Assembly (NCBI RefSeq): GCF_002933295.1
Contig: NZ_PSSW01000011.1
Coordinates: 62,001 to 126,000 of the forward strand
Direction: 5' to 3'
DNA length: 64,000 nucleotides
From: Marinobacter flavimaris
GTDB lineage: Bacteria; Pseudomonadota; Gammaproteobacteria; Pseudomonadales; Oleiphilaceae
Below, piece by piece: positions 25,333-35,177 of the stretch (its first letter is position 1; each line of letters starts with the position of its first letter). The position numbers were made by a program, and so were the translations under genes. A model generated the notes under the pieces. It ran no database searches. It was not told where the DNA came from and was given only the letters and a program-made list of their open reading frames with translations.

Positions 25333-27018
25333 TTACATCTCTTCCGGTGCGCTGACGCCCAGCAGGTCCAGACCGTTGGCGATAACCTGCCTTATGGCAA
25401 GGTAGAGGCTGACCCTGGCGTCACGAACGGCGGTATCTTCAATCAATACCTTATGGGCGTTGTAATACGTATGGAACTGGCCCGCCAGGTCCCGCAGGTA
25501 GTGCGTGAGATGGTGCGGTTCACGTTGCACGGCGGAATTGGCAATGAGCTCAGGATACTTGGCCAGCTGGTTGGCCAGATCCTTTTCCTCGTCAAGCGTT
25601 AGCAGTGACAGGTCGCCGACGCATTCGTTGCGGCCGCGCTCTACACCTTCCTCGGCCAGTTTTCGAAGCACGCTGCAGATGCGCGCATGGGCATACTGCA
25701 CGTAATAAACCGGGTTTTCATTGGTCTGGGAACGAGCCAGATCGATATCGAAGGTCAACTGGGAATCCACCCGGCGCGCGGCCAGGAAGAAACGGGTCGC
25801 GTCGCGGCCAACCTCATCAATCAGGTCCCGGACGGTCACGTAGCTGCCTGCGCGTTTGGAGATTTTCACCTCCTGGCCGGAGCGGGTCACCATCACCATC
25901 TGGTGCAGTACGTAGTCTGGCCAGCCTTCCGGAATGCCGGCATTCAGTGCCTGCAAGCCGGCGCGGACGCGGGTAACGGTAGAGTGGTGGTCGGCACCCT
26001 GTTCGTTGATAACGGTGGTAAAGCCCCGTTGCCACTTGTCCAGGTGATAGGCGACATCCGGCAGGAAGTAGGTGTAGCCACCGTCCTTCTTGCGCATGAC
26101 CCGATCCTTGTCGTCGCCGAACTCGGTGGTTTTCAGCCACATGGCACCATCTTGCTCGTAGGTGTAGCCATTTTCCTGCAGGCGTTTGACCGTGGCTTCA
26201 ACCTTGCCATCCTCGTACAGGGAGGATTCCAGGAAATAGACATCAAACTGAACGCCGAAGGCTTTCAGGTCCAGGTCCTGCTCCCGGCGCAGGTAGGCGA
26301 CGGCGAATTCGCGGATGGCGTCGCGGTCTTCCGGGTCCGCCTTGGCGGTCACTTCCCGATCGTCTGCAGTAACGGTGTCGCCGGCAAGGTAGGCCTTGGC
26401 GACATCAACAATGTAATCGCCCCGGTAGCCGTCCGCCGGCCAGCTTTCGTCGTCCGGCGTCAGACCTTTCACCCGCGACTGGACTGAGAGCGCCAGGTTA
26501 TCAATCTGCGCCCCGGCGTCGTTGTAGTAGAACTCCCGGGTTACATCGTAACCGTTTGCTTCCAACAGCCGGCAAAGGCAGTCGCCGATCGCAGCGCCAC
26601 GGCCGTGGCCAACGTGGAGGGGGCCTGTGGGGTTGGCCGAGACAAACTCCACCTGAACTTTTTCGCCCTGGCCCTGATTGTTGCGGCCGAAACGATCGCC
26701 TTCATCCAGTATGGTATTGACCACTTCGAAGGCACTCGCAGTGCTCATAAAGAAGTTGATAAAACCGGGCCCGGCAATCTCCACCTTCTCCACCGCACTG
26801 CTCTCAGGCAGGTTCTCGATCAGAGCCTCCGCCAGTTTGCGGGGCGCGCAGCCAGCCGCTTTCGAGGCAACCAGGGCAATGTTGCAGGCATAATCGCCGT
26901 GGGACTTGTCCTTGGTATTGCCCACCTGTGGAGTGAAGGACTGGTCCGCAGGCAGCGTGCCATCGGCTTGGAGTGCTGCCAGTGCAGACTGGAGCAGATC
27001 GGAAACGGTCTCTTTCAT
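25333..27018 (-). CDS. argS: Arginyl-tRNA synthetase
   Basis: This 561-residue class I synthetase charges tRNA-Arg. The N-terminal Add1 domain leads to the HIGH-type motif in SANPTGPLHVGHGRG, and the KMSKS equivalent is KISKR. The C-terminal DALR anticodon domain is complete. The SD before the ATG is weak. A candidate promoter lies at 27090-27119. Confidence 0.97.
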   Translation of the reverse strand: MKETVSDLLQSALAALQADGTLPADQSFTPQVGNTKDKSHGDYACNIALVASKAAGCAPRKLAEALIENLPESSAVEKVEIAGPGFINFFMSTASAFEVVNTILDEGDRFGRNNQGQGEKVQVEFVSANPTGPLHVGHGRGAAIGDCLCRLLEANGYDVTREFYYNDAGAQIDNLALSVQSRVKGLTPDDESWPADGYRGDYIVDVAKAYLAGDTVTADDREVTAKADPEDRDAIREFAVAYLRREQDLDLKAFGVQFDVYFLESSLYEDGKVEATVKRLQENGYTYEQDGAMWLKTTEFGDDKDRVMRKKDGGYTYFLPDVAYHLDKWQRGFTTVINEQGADHHSTVTRVRAGLQALNAGIPEGWPDYVLHQMVMVTRSGQEVKISKRAGSYVTVRDLIDEVGRDATRFFLAARRVDSQLTFDIDLARSQTNENPVYYVQYAHARICSVLRKLAEEGVERGRNECVGDLSLLTLDEEKDLANQLAKYPELIANSAVQREPHHLTHYLRDLAGQFHTYYNAHKVLIEDTAVRDARVSLYLAIRQVIANGLDLLGVSAPEEM

Positions 27019-27089
27019 GCTGTCAGATGACTCGGTTTACAGGAGAATTGGATTCGGGGCAGGAGGCCCGTTGAAAACAGAAGGCGGCT

Positions 27090-27119
27090 ATTATCGCGGA
27101 AAGTTTGGCTGCAAGCAAA
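27090..27119 (-). promoter_or_regulatory. Candidate promoter of argS
   Basis: On the minus strand TTTGCT (27119-27114) and GATAAT (27095-27090) are 18 bases apart, 72 bases before the argS start. The -10 is close to consensus and the -35 fair. Confidence 0.4.
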
Positions 27120-27149
27120 AGGCTCGGGATTCCGCAGTCTCGGCTCAAA

Positions 27150-29324
27150 TTATCCTGTTTCCTGCGGATCAACATCAATCATCCATTTGACCCCGGCAGG
27201 CAGCTTTCTCTGGTCCAGTTCCTGACAGATTCCGGTAAGCAGGCTGTTCAGCTTTTTCCGGTTGCGGGCGTTGAGGATCAGTTGCGCGCGGTGCTTGTCG
27301 GCGCGCCGGGCAATCATGGCTGGCAACGGTCCCCAGGTTTCGATGCCTGTGGTATTCGCGAGGGGCTTAATTGTATCCAGCACTTGCAAGCTTTTCTCCA
27401 TGGTGTCGCCTTCTGCCCTGAAGATAGCCATGGCGCGGAATGGCGGGAATTGGCCTTCTTCCCGCTCTTTCAGGAGTTGGTCGGCGATGTCGAGGTAGTG
27501 GCCTTCGCACAGTGTCTTTAACAGCGGGTGGTCGCTGTGGCAGGTTTGCACAAGCACTTTGCCGGGCTTTGTGCCCCGTCCGGCGCGGCCACTGACCTGC
27601 AGAAGGGTCTGTATGAGTTGCTCGGGGGCGCGAAAGTCCACGCTGAACAGCCCACCATCCGCGTTTACCACCACCACGAGTGTGACATTCGGGAAGTCGT
27701 GTCCTTTCGCCAGCATCTGGGTGCCCACAAGCACGCACGGTTTGCCGGTGTTTACCTGGTTCAGGATGCCCTGGATGCTGCCTTTGCGCTGCGTGCTGTC
27801 GCGATCCACTCGCACCACCGGTGTATCCGGGAAAGCCGTGGCAAGAATGTCCTCCGTTCTCTCGGTGCCCTGCCCAACCGGTTTGAAGGCCTCACTCTTG
27901 CACTTTGGGCACTGCTCGGTCGCCGCCGTCTGGTAGTCGCAGTGGTGGCATCTCATCGCCCGGTCCCGGCGGTGGTAGGTCAGGCGAGTGTCGCAGCGCG
28001 GGCATTCAACCATGTGGCCGCAGTCAAAGCACATCATGACCGGGGCAAACCCTCGCCGATTGACGAAAACCAGCGCCTGCTCACCTTTTGCCAGAATCTG
28101 TTCGATGGCATTCAAGGCAGGGCGGGAGAGGCCGCCCTCCAATGGGCGACTCCGGATATCCAGCAAGCTGATGACCGGGGGCGCAGCATTGCCGGCGCGC
28201 TCTTCAAGCTTTACCAGATGGTATTTGGCCTGCTCTGCATTATGAACGGATTCCAGCGACGGAGTGGCGGATCCCAGAATTACGGGGCATTTGTTCAGGT
28301 GTGCGCGGTAGACGGCCAGGTCCCGGCCGGAGTACCGAAAACCTTCACCCTGCTTGTAAGAGCTGTCGTGCTCTTCATCGACAATGATGGTTCGCAGGTT
28401 GGTGAACGGTAGCAAAGCAGCCGATCGCGTACCTACAAGGATAACGGGCTCGCCGTTCCGCACTTTCAGCCATGTCGTCAGACGTTCACTGTCGTTCAGC
28501 GCTGAGTGCCATACGACAATCCGTGCGCCAAAATAGCGCTGGAATCGGGCGACCGTTTGGGGCGTCAGATTGATCTCCGGAACCAGTACCAGGGCCTGAT
28601 CCTGATTTCCCAGGTGTTCTTTCAGGTAATGAAGGTAGATCTCGGTTTTTCCACTACCGGTGATGCCGTACAGAAGGAAGGCGGAAAACCCTTCGTCCGG
28701 GGTAGCCAGCTGCTCGGCGGCAGATGTCTGCGCCTCGGATAATCTGGGTCGGCGGGCCAGCAGCTCGGGGGCTTCATTGAAATCCGCCGGTCGGGCTGGC
28801 GAGACAACCTCGATCAGTTGCTTCTCCTGCAGTGCCTTGAGTTGCGCCCGGTTGAATCCCGCCCTCAGAATATCGGTTGTCGGGGCGCCGTTGGATCGCT
28901 GGTTCAGCCAATCCCAAAGGGCTTTTTGTTTATGCGCATTCGCGGGAATCGTCGAGCCGCTGTCGATTGCCAGCCACCACTGATCCTTTTTTTCCTCTGC
29001 AATGCGCCCTCGTCTGAGTGCTGGGGGCAGGGCAGTGAACAGGCATTCGCCGAGCGGATGCTGGTAATAGTCGCTTGCCCAACTGAGAAGCTTGAAGGTT
29101 TCCACGGGCAATGCAGGCCAGTTTTCCATTGCCCCTGCCACAGCCTTGAGAGTGATGCCGGGAGGAGGCTCAACGCCCACCTGAACAACAAGACCCGTTG
29201 CCTGCTGCCGGCCAAAGGGTATTCGCACCCTCTGACCAGGCGTCAGTTCAAGGCCTTCCGGGATAATGTAATCGAAGAGTCGACGCAGGGGACGATTCAA
29301 GGCAATGCGTGCGATCAACGGCAC
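27150..29324 (-). CDS. priA: Primosomal replication restart helicase PriA
   Basis: This roughly 724-residue helicase reloads DnaB at stalled forks. It has an N-terminal DNA-binding domain (FDYIIPEGLELTPGQRVRIPFGRQ), Walker A GITGSGKT, DEEHD, a zinc module with paired cysteines (CFDCGHMVECPRCD, CHHC, CPKC) and the C-terminal helicase motifs VGTQMLAKGHDF and QVSGRAGRG. I chose the GTG at 29324, preceded by GGAG six bases away; the frame is open to 29399 but without an SD. It is divergent from rpmE. Confidence 0.95.
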   Translation of the reverse strand: MPLIARIALNRPLRRLFDYIIPEGLELTPGQRVRIPFGRQQATGLVVQVGVEPPPGITLKAVAGAMENWPALPVETFKLLSWASDYYQHPLGECLFTALPPALRRGRIAEEKKDQWWLAIDSGSTIPANAHKQKALWDWLNQRSNGAPTTDILRAGFNRAQLKALQEKQLIEVVSPARPADFNEAPELLARRPRLSEAQTSAAEQLATPDEGFSAFLLYGITGSGKTEIYLHYLKEHLGNQDQALVLVPEINLTPQTVARFQRYFGARIVVWHSALNDSERLTTWLKVRNGEPVILVGTRSAALLPFTNLRTIIVDEEHDSSYKQGEGFRYSGRDLAVYRAHLNKCPVILGSATPSLESVHNAEQAKYHLVKLEERAGNAAPPVISLLDIRSRPLEGGLSRPALNAIEQILAKGEQALVFVNRRGFAPVMMCFDCGHMVECPRCDTRLTYHRRDRAMRCHHCDYQTAATEQCPKCKSEAFKPVGQGTERTEDILATAFPDTPVVRVDRDSTQRKGSIQGILNQVNTGKPCVLVGTQMLAKGHDFPNVTLVVVVNADGGLFSVDFRAPEQLIQTLLQVSGRAGRGTKPGKVLVQTCHSDHPLLKTLCEGHYLDIADQLLKEREEGQFPPFRAMAIFRAEGDTMEKSLQVLDTIKPLANTTGIETWGPLPAMIARRADKHRAQLILNARNRKKLNSLLTGICQELDQRKLPAGVKWMIDVDPQETG

Positions 29325-29587
29325 TGAGTGCTCCACGGGATGACGGGTGTCACGGTTTTTCCTTATCCTGTCTAGTCGGCGGCCTGCCGCGAAATCCAAG
29401 GTGGGCGAGTCCGGAAGTCAGTGTGGTGCTTGCCTGCAGAACTAATTGCAAGTAAGATTCGCGGTCTGTTTCCGGCAGGGCATGATTGTGCCCCGTCTTC
29501 TCAATTGATTCAAACGTGCGGTGCCTGGCGCCTGGGCAGATTCGATGCCCCGTGATCAGGTAGCGGCATGACCTAACGAGGTTCGCC

Positions 29588-29809
29588 ATGAAAGAAGGTA
29601 TCCACCCGAAGTACGAAGAGATTACTGCGACCTGCTCTTGCGGTAATACATTCAAGACTCGTTCTACCTACACCCATGATCTGCAGCTGGATGTGTGTTC
29701 CCAGTGCCACCCATTCTACACCGGCAAGCAGAAAGTTATGGATACCGGTGGTCGTATCGACCGTTTCCAGAAGCGTTTCGGTGGTCGCATCGGCGCCAAG
29801 AAAGACTGA
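29588..29809 (+). CDS. rpmE: 50S ribosomal protein L31, zinc-binding type
   Basis: This 73-residue protein has four cysteines (C16, C18, C37, C40) that bind zinc, marking the primary C+ type of L31 rather than the zinc-free paralogue used under zinc starvation. Its sequence is nearly collinear with E. coli L31 (IHPKYEEITATCSCGN). GAGG precedes the ATG. A strong terminator follows. The 263-base gap to priA holds both promoters, neither of them obvious. Confidence 0.98.
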   Translation: MKEGIHPKYEEITATCSCGNTFKTRSTYTHDLQLDVCSQCHPFYTGKQKVMDTGGRIDRFQKRFGGRIGAKKD

Positions 29810-29826
29810 TCGAGCTGGATTCGGGA

Positions 29827-29850
29827 AAAGCGCCTTCGGGCGCTTTTTTT
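29827..29850 (+). terminator. Rho-independent terminator of rpmE
   Basis: AAAGCGCC pairs with GGCGCTTT around TTCG and runs into seven T residues, 17 bases after the rpmE stop. Confidence 0.93.
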
Positions 29851-29867
29851 GTGCTCGGTTGTCAGAG

Positions 29868-29922
29868 TGTATCTATAAGATACATACGCAATTAGCCCTA
29901 TTGACTGTTCACAAAATGTTCA
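29868..29922. promoter_or_regulatory. Palindrome and direct repeat upstream of the maeB promoter
   Basis: TGTATCT-ATA-AGATACA is a perfect palindrome at 29868-29884. TGTTCA then occurs twice as a direct repeat at 29906-29922. Both are just upstream of the -35 at 29931, a usual place for an activator. No regulator is identified. Confidence 0.4.
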
Positions 29923-29930
29923 TGAGGCAC

Positions 29931-29959
29931 TTGTCGTTTCCGGGCTGGCGGGCCATAAT
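29931..29959 (+). promoter_or_regulatory. Promoter of maeB
   Basis: TTGTCG (29931-29936) and CATAAT (29954-29959) are separated by exactly 17 bases, a good sigma-70 match, about 100 bases before the maeB ATG. Confidence 0.65.
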
Positions 29960-30060
29960 GGCGCGCTCCGCCGAGTAGGGGCCTTCGATTCGGAGTTGAT
30001 CTGAGGCTCTCTGGCTTCGGCGGTTCACTACCTTTAAACGTGACAAACGGAACAGTGGCA

Positions 30061-31326
30061 ATGTCTCAAGATCTGAAAGAAGCAGCCCTTGAATATCACG
30101 CCAAGCCGCGGCCTGGTAAGCTGAGTGTCGAAATCACCAAGCCAACCAAGACCTCCCGCGACCTTTCCCTGGCGTATAGCCCCGGGGTTGCCGAACCGGT
30201 CCGCGAGATCGCAAAGGACCCGGAGAACGCATACAAGTACACTGCCAAGGGCAACCTGGTGGCTGTCATCTCTGATGGTTCTGCGATTCTTGGTCTGGGT
30301 AACCTGGGTCCGCTGGCAAGCAAGCCGGTTATGGAAGGCAAGGGCGTACTGTTCAAGCGCTTTGCCGGAATTGATGTCTTCGATATTGAAGTCAATTCCG
30401 AGAGCCCGCAGGCGTTTATCGAAACAGTTGAGCGTATTGCAGATACCTTCGGTGGTATCAATCTGGAAGACATCAAAGCGCCCGAGTGCTTTGAAATTGA
30501 GCGCGCGCTGATCGAAAAGTGCAACGTGCCCATCTTCCACGATGACCAGCATGGTACTGCCATCGTAACTGCAGCCGGCATGATCAATGCCCTCGAGCTG
30601 CAGGGCAAAAAGATTGAAGAGGCGAGGGTGGTCTGCCTGGGTGCCGGTGCTGCCGCCATTGCCTGCATGAAGATTCTGATTAGCTGCGGTATTCGTTCTG
30701 AGAACATCTTCATGCTCGACCGCAAGGGTGTGATCCACTCTGGTCGTGATGATTTGAATCAGTACAAGGCAATGTTCGCCAACGACACGGACAAGCGCAC
30801 TCTGGACGACGCGATTGATGGTGCTGACGTATTCCTGGGGCTGTCCGGTCCGGATCTCCTGACTGCTGAACAGCTCAAGAAAATGGCTCCCAAGCCGATC
30901 GTTTTCGCCTGCTCCAACCCGGATCCGGAGATTAGCCCGGAAATTGCCCTGGCAACCCGCGATGATCTGATCATGGCCACCGGTCGCTCTGATTATCCGA
31001 ACCAGGTTAACAATGTGTTGGGTTTCCCGTTCATTTTCCGTGGAGCGCTGGACGTTCGTGCCACCGCGATCAACGAGGAAATGAAGGTGGCGGCCGTCAA
31101 TGCAATCCGTGAGCTGGCCAAGGAGCCTGTGCCTCAGGAAATTTGCGAGGCATACGGTGTGGAGAGTTTCGAGTTCGGGAAAGAGTACATCATTCCCAAG
31201 CCGATGGACGTCCGCTTGCTGGAAGTTGTGCCGGCCGCCGTTGCTCGCGCTGCCGTGGATTCCGGCGTTGCACGTAATCCATACCCTGCGCACTACCCGC
31301 TGAAGTCAATGGACGACATTATCTGA
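30061..31326 (+). CDS. maeB: NADP-type malic enzyme, short form
   Basis: This 421-residue enzyme decarboxylates malate to pyruvate. It has the malic N-domain (LSLAYSPGVAEPV, VLFKRFAGIDVFDIEV, IPIFHDDQHGTA-like PIFHDDQHGTA) and a Rossmann NAD(P) domain (VCLGAGAAAIACMKIL, ACSNPDPEISPE). It lacks the C-terminal phosphotransacetylase-like domain of enteric MaeB, as in the Pseudomonas enzyme. The ATG at 30061 is preferred over one at 30040. NADP preference is inferred from the family. It has its own promoter and terminator. Confidence 0.92.
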   Translation: MSQDLKEAALEYHAKPRPGKLSVEITKPTKTSRDLSLAYSPGVAEPVREIAKDPENAYKYTAKGNLVAVISDGSAILGLGNLGPLASKPVMEGKGVLFKRFAGIDVFDIEVNSESPQAFIETVERIADTFGGINLEDIKAPECFEIERALIEKCNVPIFHDDQHGTAIVTAAGMINALELQGKKIEEARVVCLGAGAAAIACMKILISCGIRSENIFMLDRKGVIHSGRDDLNQYKAMFANDTDKRTLDDAIDGADVFLGLSGPDLLTAEQLKKMAPKPIVFACSNPDPEISPEIALATRDDLIMATGRSDYPNQVNNVLGFPFIFRGALDVRATAINEEMKVAAVNAIRELAKEPVPQEICEAYGVESFEFGKEYIIPKPMDVRLLEVVPAAVARAAVDSGVARNPYPAHYPLKSMDDII

Positions 31327-31344
31327 TCTGTCATCCAGGGTATA

Positions 31345-31375
31345 AAAAACCGGCGGTGATCCCGCCGGTTTTTTT
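31345..31375. terminator. Bidirectional terminator between maeB and ponA
   Basis: A stem ACCGGCGG/CCGCCGGT at 31349-31356 and 31362-31369 is flanked by A-run and T-run on its two sides (six A before, seven T after), so it can end both the maeB and the converging ponA transcripts. Confidence 0.92.
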
Positions 31376-31391
31376 GTGCCTGCTCCTGATG

Positions 31392-33920
31392 TCAGAAGAT
31401 TCGTCTTGACAGGTCGTCTTCCTCGGAGCCTCCATTACGGTCGTTCTCGGTTTCGGATGTCAGGGGCGGTGGCGCATCCTCTTCCCGGAAGACCTCGAAA
31501 ATGCCATCCTCGCCCGGTCTTGCGCGCTGTCCGGTTTCGGGGTTGATCCGGATATTGACGATGCCATTGGGTCGAGGCATGAAGGAAGAGGGTGCCCCTT
31601 CGAGCGCTAATTCCATATAGTTCAGCCAGATGGGGAGCGCGGTGCTGGCGCCAAACTCGCGTCTGCCCAAAGGTGCCGGTTGGTCGAATCCGACCCAGGT
31701 GGTTGTGGCCACTTCGTGATTAAAGCCGGCAAACCAGGTGTCTTTCTGTTCGTTGGTGGTGCCGGTTTTACCGGCGATGTCATCCCGGCCAAGGGTTAGC
31801 GCCCGTCTGCCGGTACCGCGACGAATGACGTCCTGCATCATTGAATGCAGAATAAAGACCGAGCGTTCGTCCGCCAGTCTGGGCATAACCCGAACCTCGG
31901 GCGAGTCCTCACTTGTTTCAGAGACATTGGCGCCGGTGTTTGGCGAGCCTTCTTGCTCGCCCGATGGTTCCTGTGCTGTATCGTCGTCGCAGTCTTTGTC
32001 GCACAGAACGGTTTTCGGCGCCTGGTAAATGGTCTCACCGCTAAAGTCAGTGATAGTCTCGATGAGGTAGGGTTCAACGTCGTAGCCTCCGTTGGCAATC
32101 ACGGCCATGCCTCGGGCAAGTTCCATGGGAGTAAGCTGCCCGCTGCCCAGGGAGAGTGACAGATCGTCCGGCATGTTTTCTACCGGGATTTCCAGTTGTG
32201 CCAGGTAATCCAGCGTGTTCTGGATGCCCAGGTCGCGCAGCAGTCGGATTGAGACCAGGTTGCGTGAGCGATAGAGTGCTTCCCGCAGGCGGGTTGGGCC
32301 ATAGAACTGTCCGGAGGAGTTCTGGGGGCGCCAGGCAGTCTCCAGTTCCGAGTCATCGAAGACAATCGGCGCATCGTTGTAGATGGTCGCCGGTGTCATG
32401 CCGCTTTCCAGAGCGCTCAGATAAAGAAAGGGCTTGAAGGTGGAGCCAGGCTGTCGTCTTGCCTGTATGGCACGGTTATATTTGCTCTGACCAAAACTGT
32501 AGCCTCCGCTCAGTGCCTCAATGGCGCCGGTTTTGGCTTTCAGTGAAATGAGCGCGCCTTCAACCCTCGGGATTTGAGCAAGCGCAACAGAGGCTTCAGC
32601 GAGCTGCTCCGACTGCTCATTCGGGGATTCGTTCCCGTTGGCTTCTGGCTCTGGCGAGGCCGATTCCGGGTTCTGGGCGCGCACATAGATAACGTCGCCG
32701 GGAGCCACAACATCGGAGGGTTTCTCAGGCTCAGGGCCTGTGAGATTTTCAGTTTTGTAGCGCCTCGCCCAGGTCATGGTTTCGAAAGCCATGGTGGCGG
32801 GGCCGATGCGGCGCGCGTGCACCGCCACTTTGCCGGATTCGTCGTCAACCTCTGTGACGATTGCGGGAAGCAGGGACTCCACGCGAGGGTAGTTCAGGAT
32901 CAGATCTGATGGCTCACTCTCGGCGAGGGTTTCCTGATCAATCTGCCCAATGGGGCCCCTGAAGCCGTGGCGCCGATCATAGGCTTCAAGGCCGTCTCTT
33001 AATGCCTCTGTGGCAACCTGCTGTTTCTTGCCGTCAACTGTGAGGGTGACGGTGTAGCCATCGGTGTAGGCGTCCTCGCCGAACCGCCGAACCATCTCGG
33101 ATCTCGCCATTTCGGCAACATAGTCGGCGTCGACTTCAGTCTCCGTGCTGTTGTAGCTGGCAGTAATGGGGGCGGAAACAGCAAGTTCGTGGGCATCCGG
33201 AGTGATGTATCCCAGGTCGCGCATTCGTCCGAGAATCCAGTTGCGCCGGATCATCGCACGGTCCGGATTGGCCAGGGGGTTGAATGCCGAGGGCGCTTTT
33301 GGCAAGCCGGCGAGCATGGCCATTTGGGCCAGGGACAGTTCCGAGACCGGCTTGTTGTAATAAACCTGTGCAGCGGCGGCAATTCCGTAGGCCCGATTGC
33401 CCAGATAGATCTTGTTCAGATAGAGCTCGAGAATGCGGTTTTTATCCAGTTCACGTTCGATCTGAAGAGCCAGAAGTATCTCGTTGAACTTCCGGATAAA
33501 GGTTCTGTCCCGTGACAAAAAGTAATTTTTTGCAACCTGCATTGTGATGGTACTGCCCCCGGACTGGATCTCGCCGGTAGAGACCAGTTCGATTGCAGCC
33601 CGCGCCAGGCCTTTGATGTCGACCCCGAAGTGCTCGTAAAAACGCGAGTCTTCAGCTGCCATAAAGGCTTGTAACTGAATTGTTGGGATCTGTTCGATTG
33701 TGATGGGTGCCCTTCTCTTTTCACCGAATTCTGCTATTAATCTGTTGTCTTTGCTATAGACCCGTAATGGCGTCTGAAGCTTGATGTCCAGAAGCTGATG
33801 TACCGGCGGAAGGCCAGGGCGAAGGTAAAGATAGAAGCCTGAGGTTACGATAACGGCGACACTCAGTCCGGTAAGAAACAACCAGGCAAAAAGGCGAGAT
33901 GTGCGCAACAAATGAGACAT
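31392..33920 (-). CDS. ponA: Penicillin-binding protein 1A, bifunctional
   Basis: This 842-residue inner-membrane protein polymerises and crosslinks peptidoglycan. A membrane anchor (FAWLFLTGLSVAVIVTSGFYLY) is followed by the GT51 glycosyltransferase domain (AAEDSRFYEHFGVD, GGSTITMQVAKN) and the transpeptidase domain with SxxK at S493-K496 (PGSTFKPFL) and KTG in AGKTGTTNEQ. The OB-type insert typical of PBP1A lies between them. It is divergent from pilM, the conserved ponA-pilM arrangement. Confidence 0.96.
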   Translation of the reverse strand: MSHLLRTSRLFAWLFLTGLSVAVIVTSGFYLYLRPGLPPVHQLLDIKLQTPLRVYSKDNRLIAEFGEKRRAPITIEQIPTIQLQAFMAAEDSRFYEHFGVDIKGLARAAIELVSTGEIQSGGSTITMQVAKNYFLSRDRTFIRKFNEILLALQIERELDKNRILELYLNKIYLGNRAYGIAAAAQVYYNKPVSELSLAQMAMLAGLPKAPSAFNPLANPDRAMIRRNWILGRMRDLGYITPDAHELAVSAPITASYNSTETEVDADYVAEMARSEMVRRFGEDAYTDGYTVTLTVDGKKQQVATEALRDGLEAYDRRHGFRGPIGQIDQETLAESEPSDLILNYPRVESLLPAIVTEVDDESGKVAVHARRIGPATMAFETMTWARRYKTENLTGPEPEKPSDVVAPGDVIYVRAQNPESASPEPEANGNESPNEQSEQLAEASVALAQIPRVEGALISLKAKTGAIEALSGGYSFGQSKYNRAIQARRQPGSTFKPFLYLSALESGMTPATIYNDAPIVFDDSELETAWRPQNSSGQFYGPTRLREALYRSRNLVSIRLLRDLGIQNTLDYLAQLEIPVENMPDDLSLSLGSGQLTPMELARGMAVIANGGYDVEPYLIETITDFSGETIYQAPKTVLCDKDCDDDTAQEPSGEQEGSPNTGANVSETSEDSPEVRVMPRLADERSVFILHSMMQDVIRRGTGRRALTLGRDDIAGKTGTTNEQKDTWFAGFNHEVATTTWVGFDQPAPLGRREFGASTALPIWLNYMELALEGAPSSFMPRPNGIVNIRINPETGQRARPGEDGIFEVFREEDAPPPLTSETENDRNGGSEEDDLSRRIF

Positions 33921-34115
33921 TTTTTTCTGACAACTGTTGGATATAGGTCTATCATTTGAGAAATTGCTTTAGGATGGAAGAGGTGCTTCACCGCTGCAAT
34001 AGTTCTCAACTAAAGAAGAACACGCATTGTAGACGGAATGGTGAAGAAATTCTCTTAAATAAAAAACACATAAGTTACGTAACCGGGTGCATCTAACCAG
34101 GTATAGGGTGAGCGC

Positions 34116-35177
34116 GTGTTTGGATTAGGAAAGAAATCCAGTGCAGTGCTGGGCGTGGATATAAGCTCCAGCTCGGTCAAACTTCTGGAGCTATCGAAGC
34201 AGGGCGACCGTTATAAGGTCGAAAGCTACGCGGTGGAGCCTTTGCCGGCCAATGCCGTGGTGGAAAAGAACATTACGGACGTAGAAGCTGTGGGCGAGGT
34301 AATGAAGCGCGTAGCTTCCAAGTCCCGTTCTGGTGTCAAACAGGTGGCTGTTGCGGTCTCTGGTTCTGCGGTTATTACCAAGCTTATCCAGATGGATGGC
34401 GGCCTGAACGAATTCGAGATGGAAGATCAGATTGCCCTTGAGGCCGATCAATATATTCCATACCCGCTGGATGAAGTGGCGATCGACTTCGAGGTTCAGG
34501 GACCTTCCGAGAACAACCCCGACCAGGTGGATGTGCTTCTGGCTGCTTGCCGGAAGGAAAACGTCGACATTCGCGAGGATGCACTCGAGATAGCTTCACT
34601 GACTACCAAGGTGGTTGACGTTGAAGCCTATGCCCTTGAGCGTGCCTATGCACTGATCGAGCCTCAGCTGGACTCTCAGGGAGAGGAGCTGGTGGTAGCG
34701 ATCGTGGACATTGGCGCGACCATGACCACGCTGAGTGTTCTGGCCGGTGGCAAGACCGTTTACACGCGAGAGCAGATTTTCGGTGGCAAACAGCTGACCG
34801 AGGAAATCCAGCGCCGATACGGTTTGTCGCTCGAGGAAGCCGGTCTTGCGAAAAAGCAGGGCGGACTGCCTGACGATTACGAGTCAGAAGTGCTTACGCC
34901 GTTCCGCGAGGCTGTCGTGCAGCAGGTTGCCCGCGCGCTTCAGTTCTTCTTTGGTGCCAGTCAATACAATGCCGTCGATTACGTGGTTCTGGCCGGAGGC
35001 ACGGCCTCGATTCAGGGGCTCACTGAAATGGTCGAAGAAAAAACGGGAACGCCGACCATGGTCGCGAATCCTTTTGCAGATATGGCGGTAGGTTCAAAGG
35101 TGAACGCGTCGGCACTGAGTAATGATGCGCCTTCCCTGATGATTGCCTGCGGCCTGGCAATGAGGAGCTTCGACTGA
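34116..35177 (+). CDS. pilM: Type IV pilus inner membrane platform protein PilM
   Basis: This 353-residue cytoplasmic protein has an actin-like ATPase fold (VLGVDISSSSVKLLELSKQ, VAIVDIGATMTTLSVL, VVLAGGTASIQGL) and binds the N-terminus of PilN. The start is GTG at 34116 with GGGTGA upstream. It is first in pilMNOPQ; its stop overlaps the pilN ATG by one base. A GTTACGTAAC palindrome lies 33 bases upstream (34074-34083). Confidence 0.97.
   Translation: MFGLGKKSSAVLGVDISSSSVKLLELSKQGDRYKVESYAVEPLPANAVVEKNITDVEAVGEVMKRVASKSRSGVKQVAVAVSGSAVITKLIQMDGGLNEFEMEDQIALEADQYIPYPLDEVAIDFEVQGPSENNPDQVDVLLAACRKENVDIREDALEIASLTTKVVDVEAYALERAYALIEPQLDSQGEELVVAIVDIGATMTTLSVLAGGKTVYTREQIFGGKQLTEEIQRRYGLSLEEAGLAKKQGGLPDDYESEVLTPFREAVVQQVARALQFFFGASQYNAVDYVVLAGGTASIQGLTEMVEEKTGTPTMVANPFADMAVGSKVNASALSNDAPSLMIACGLAMRSFD

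Noticed and set aside
29325..29587. A tRNA or small RNA between priA and rpmE
   Set aside because: No cloverleaf or T-loop signature and no terminator-bounded stretch is visible.
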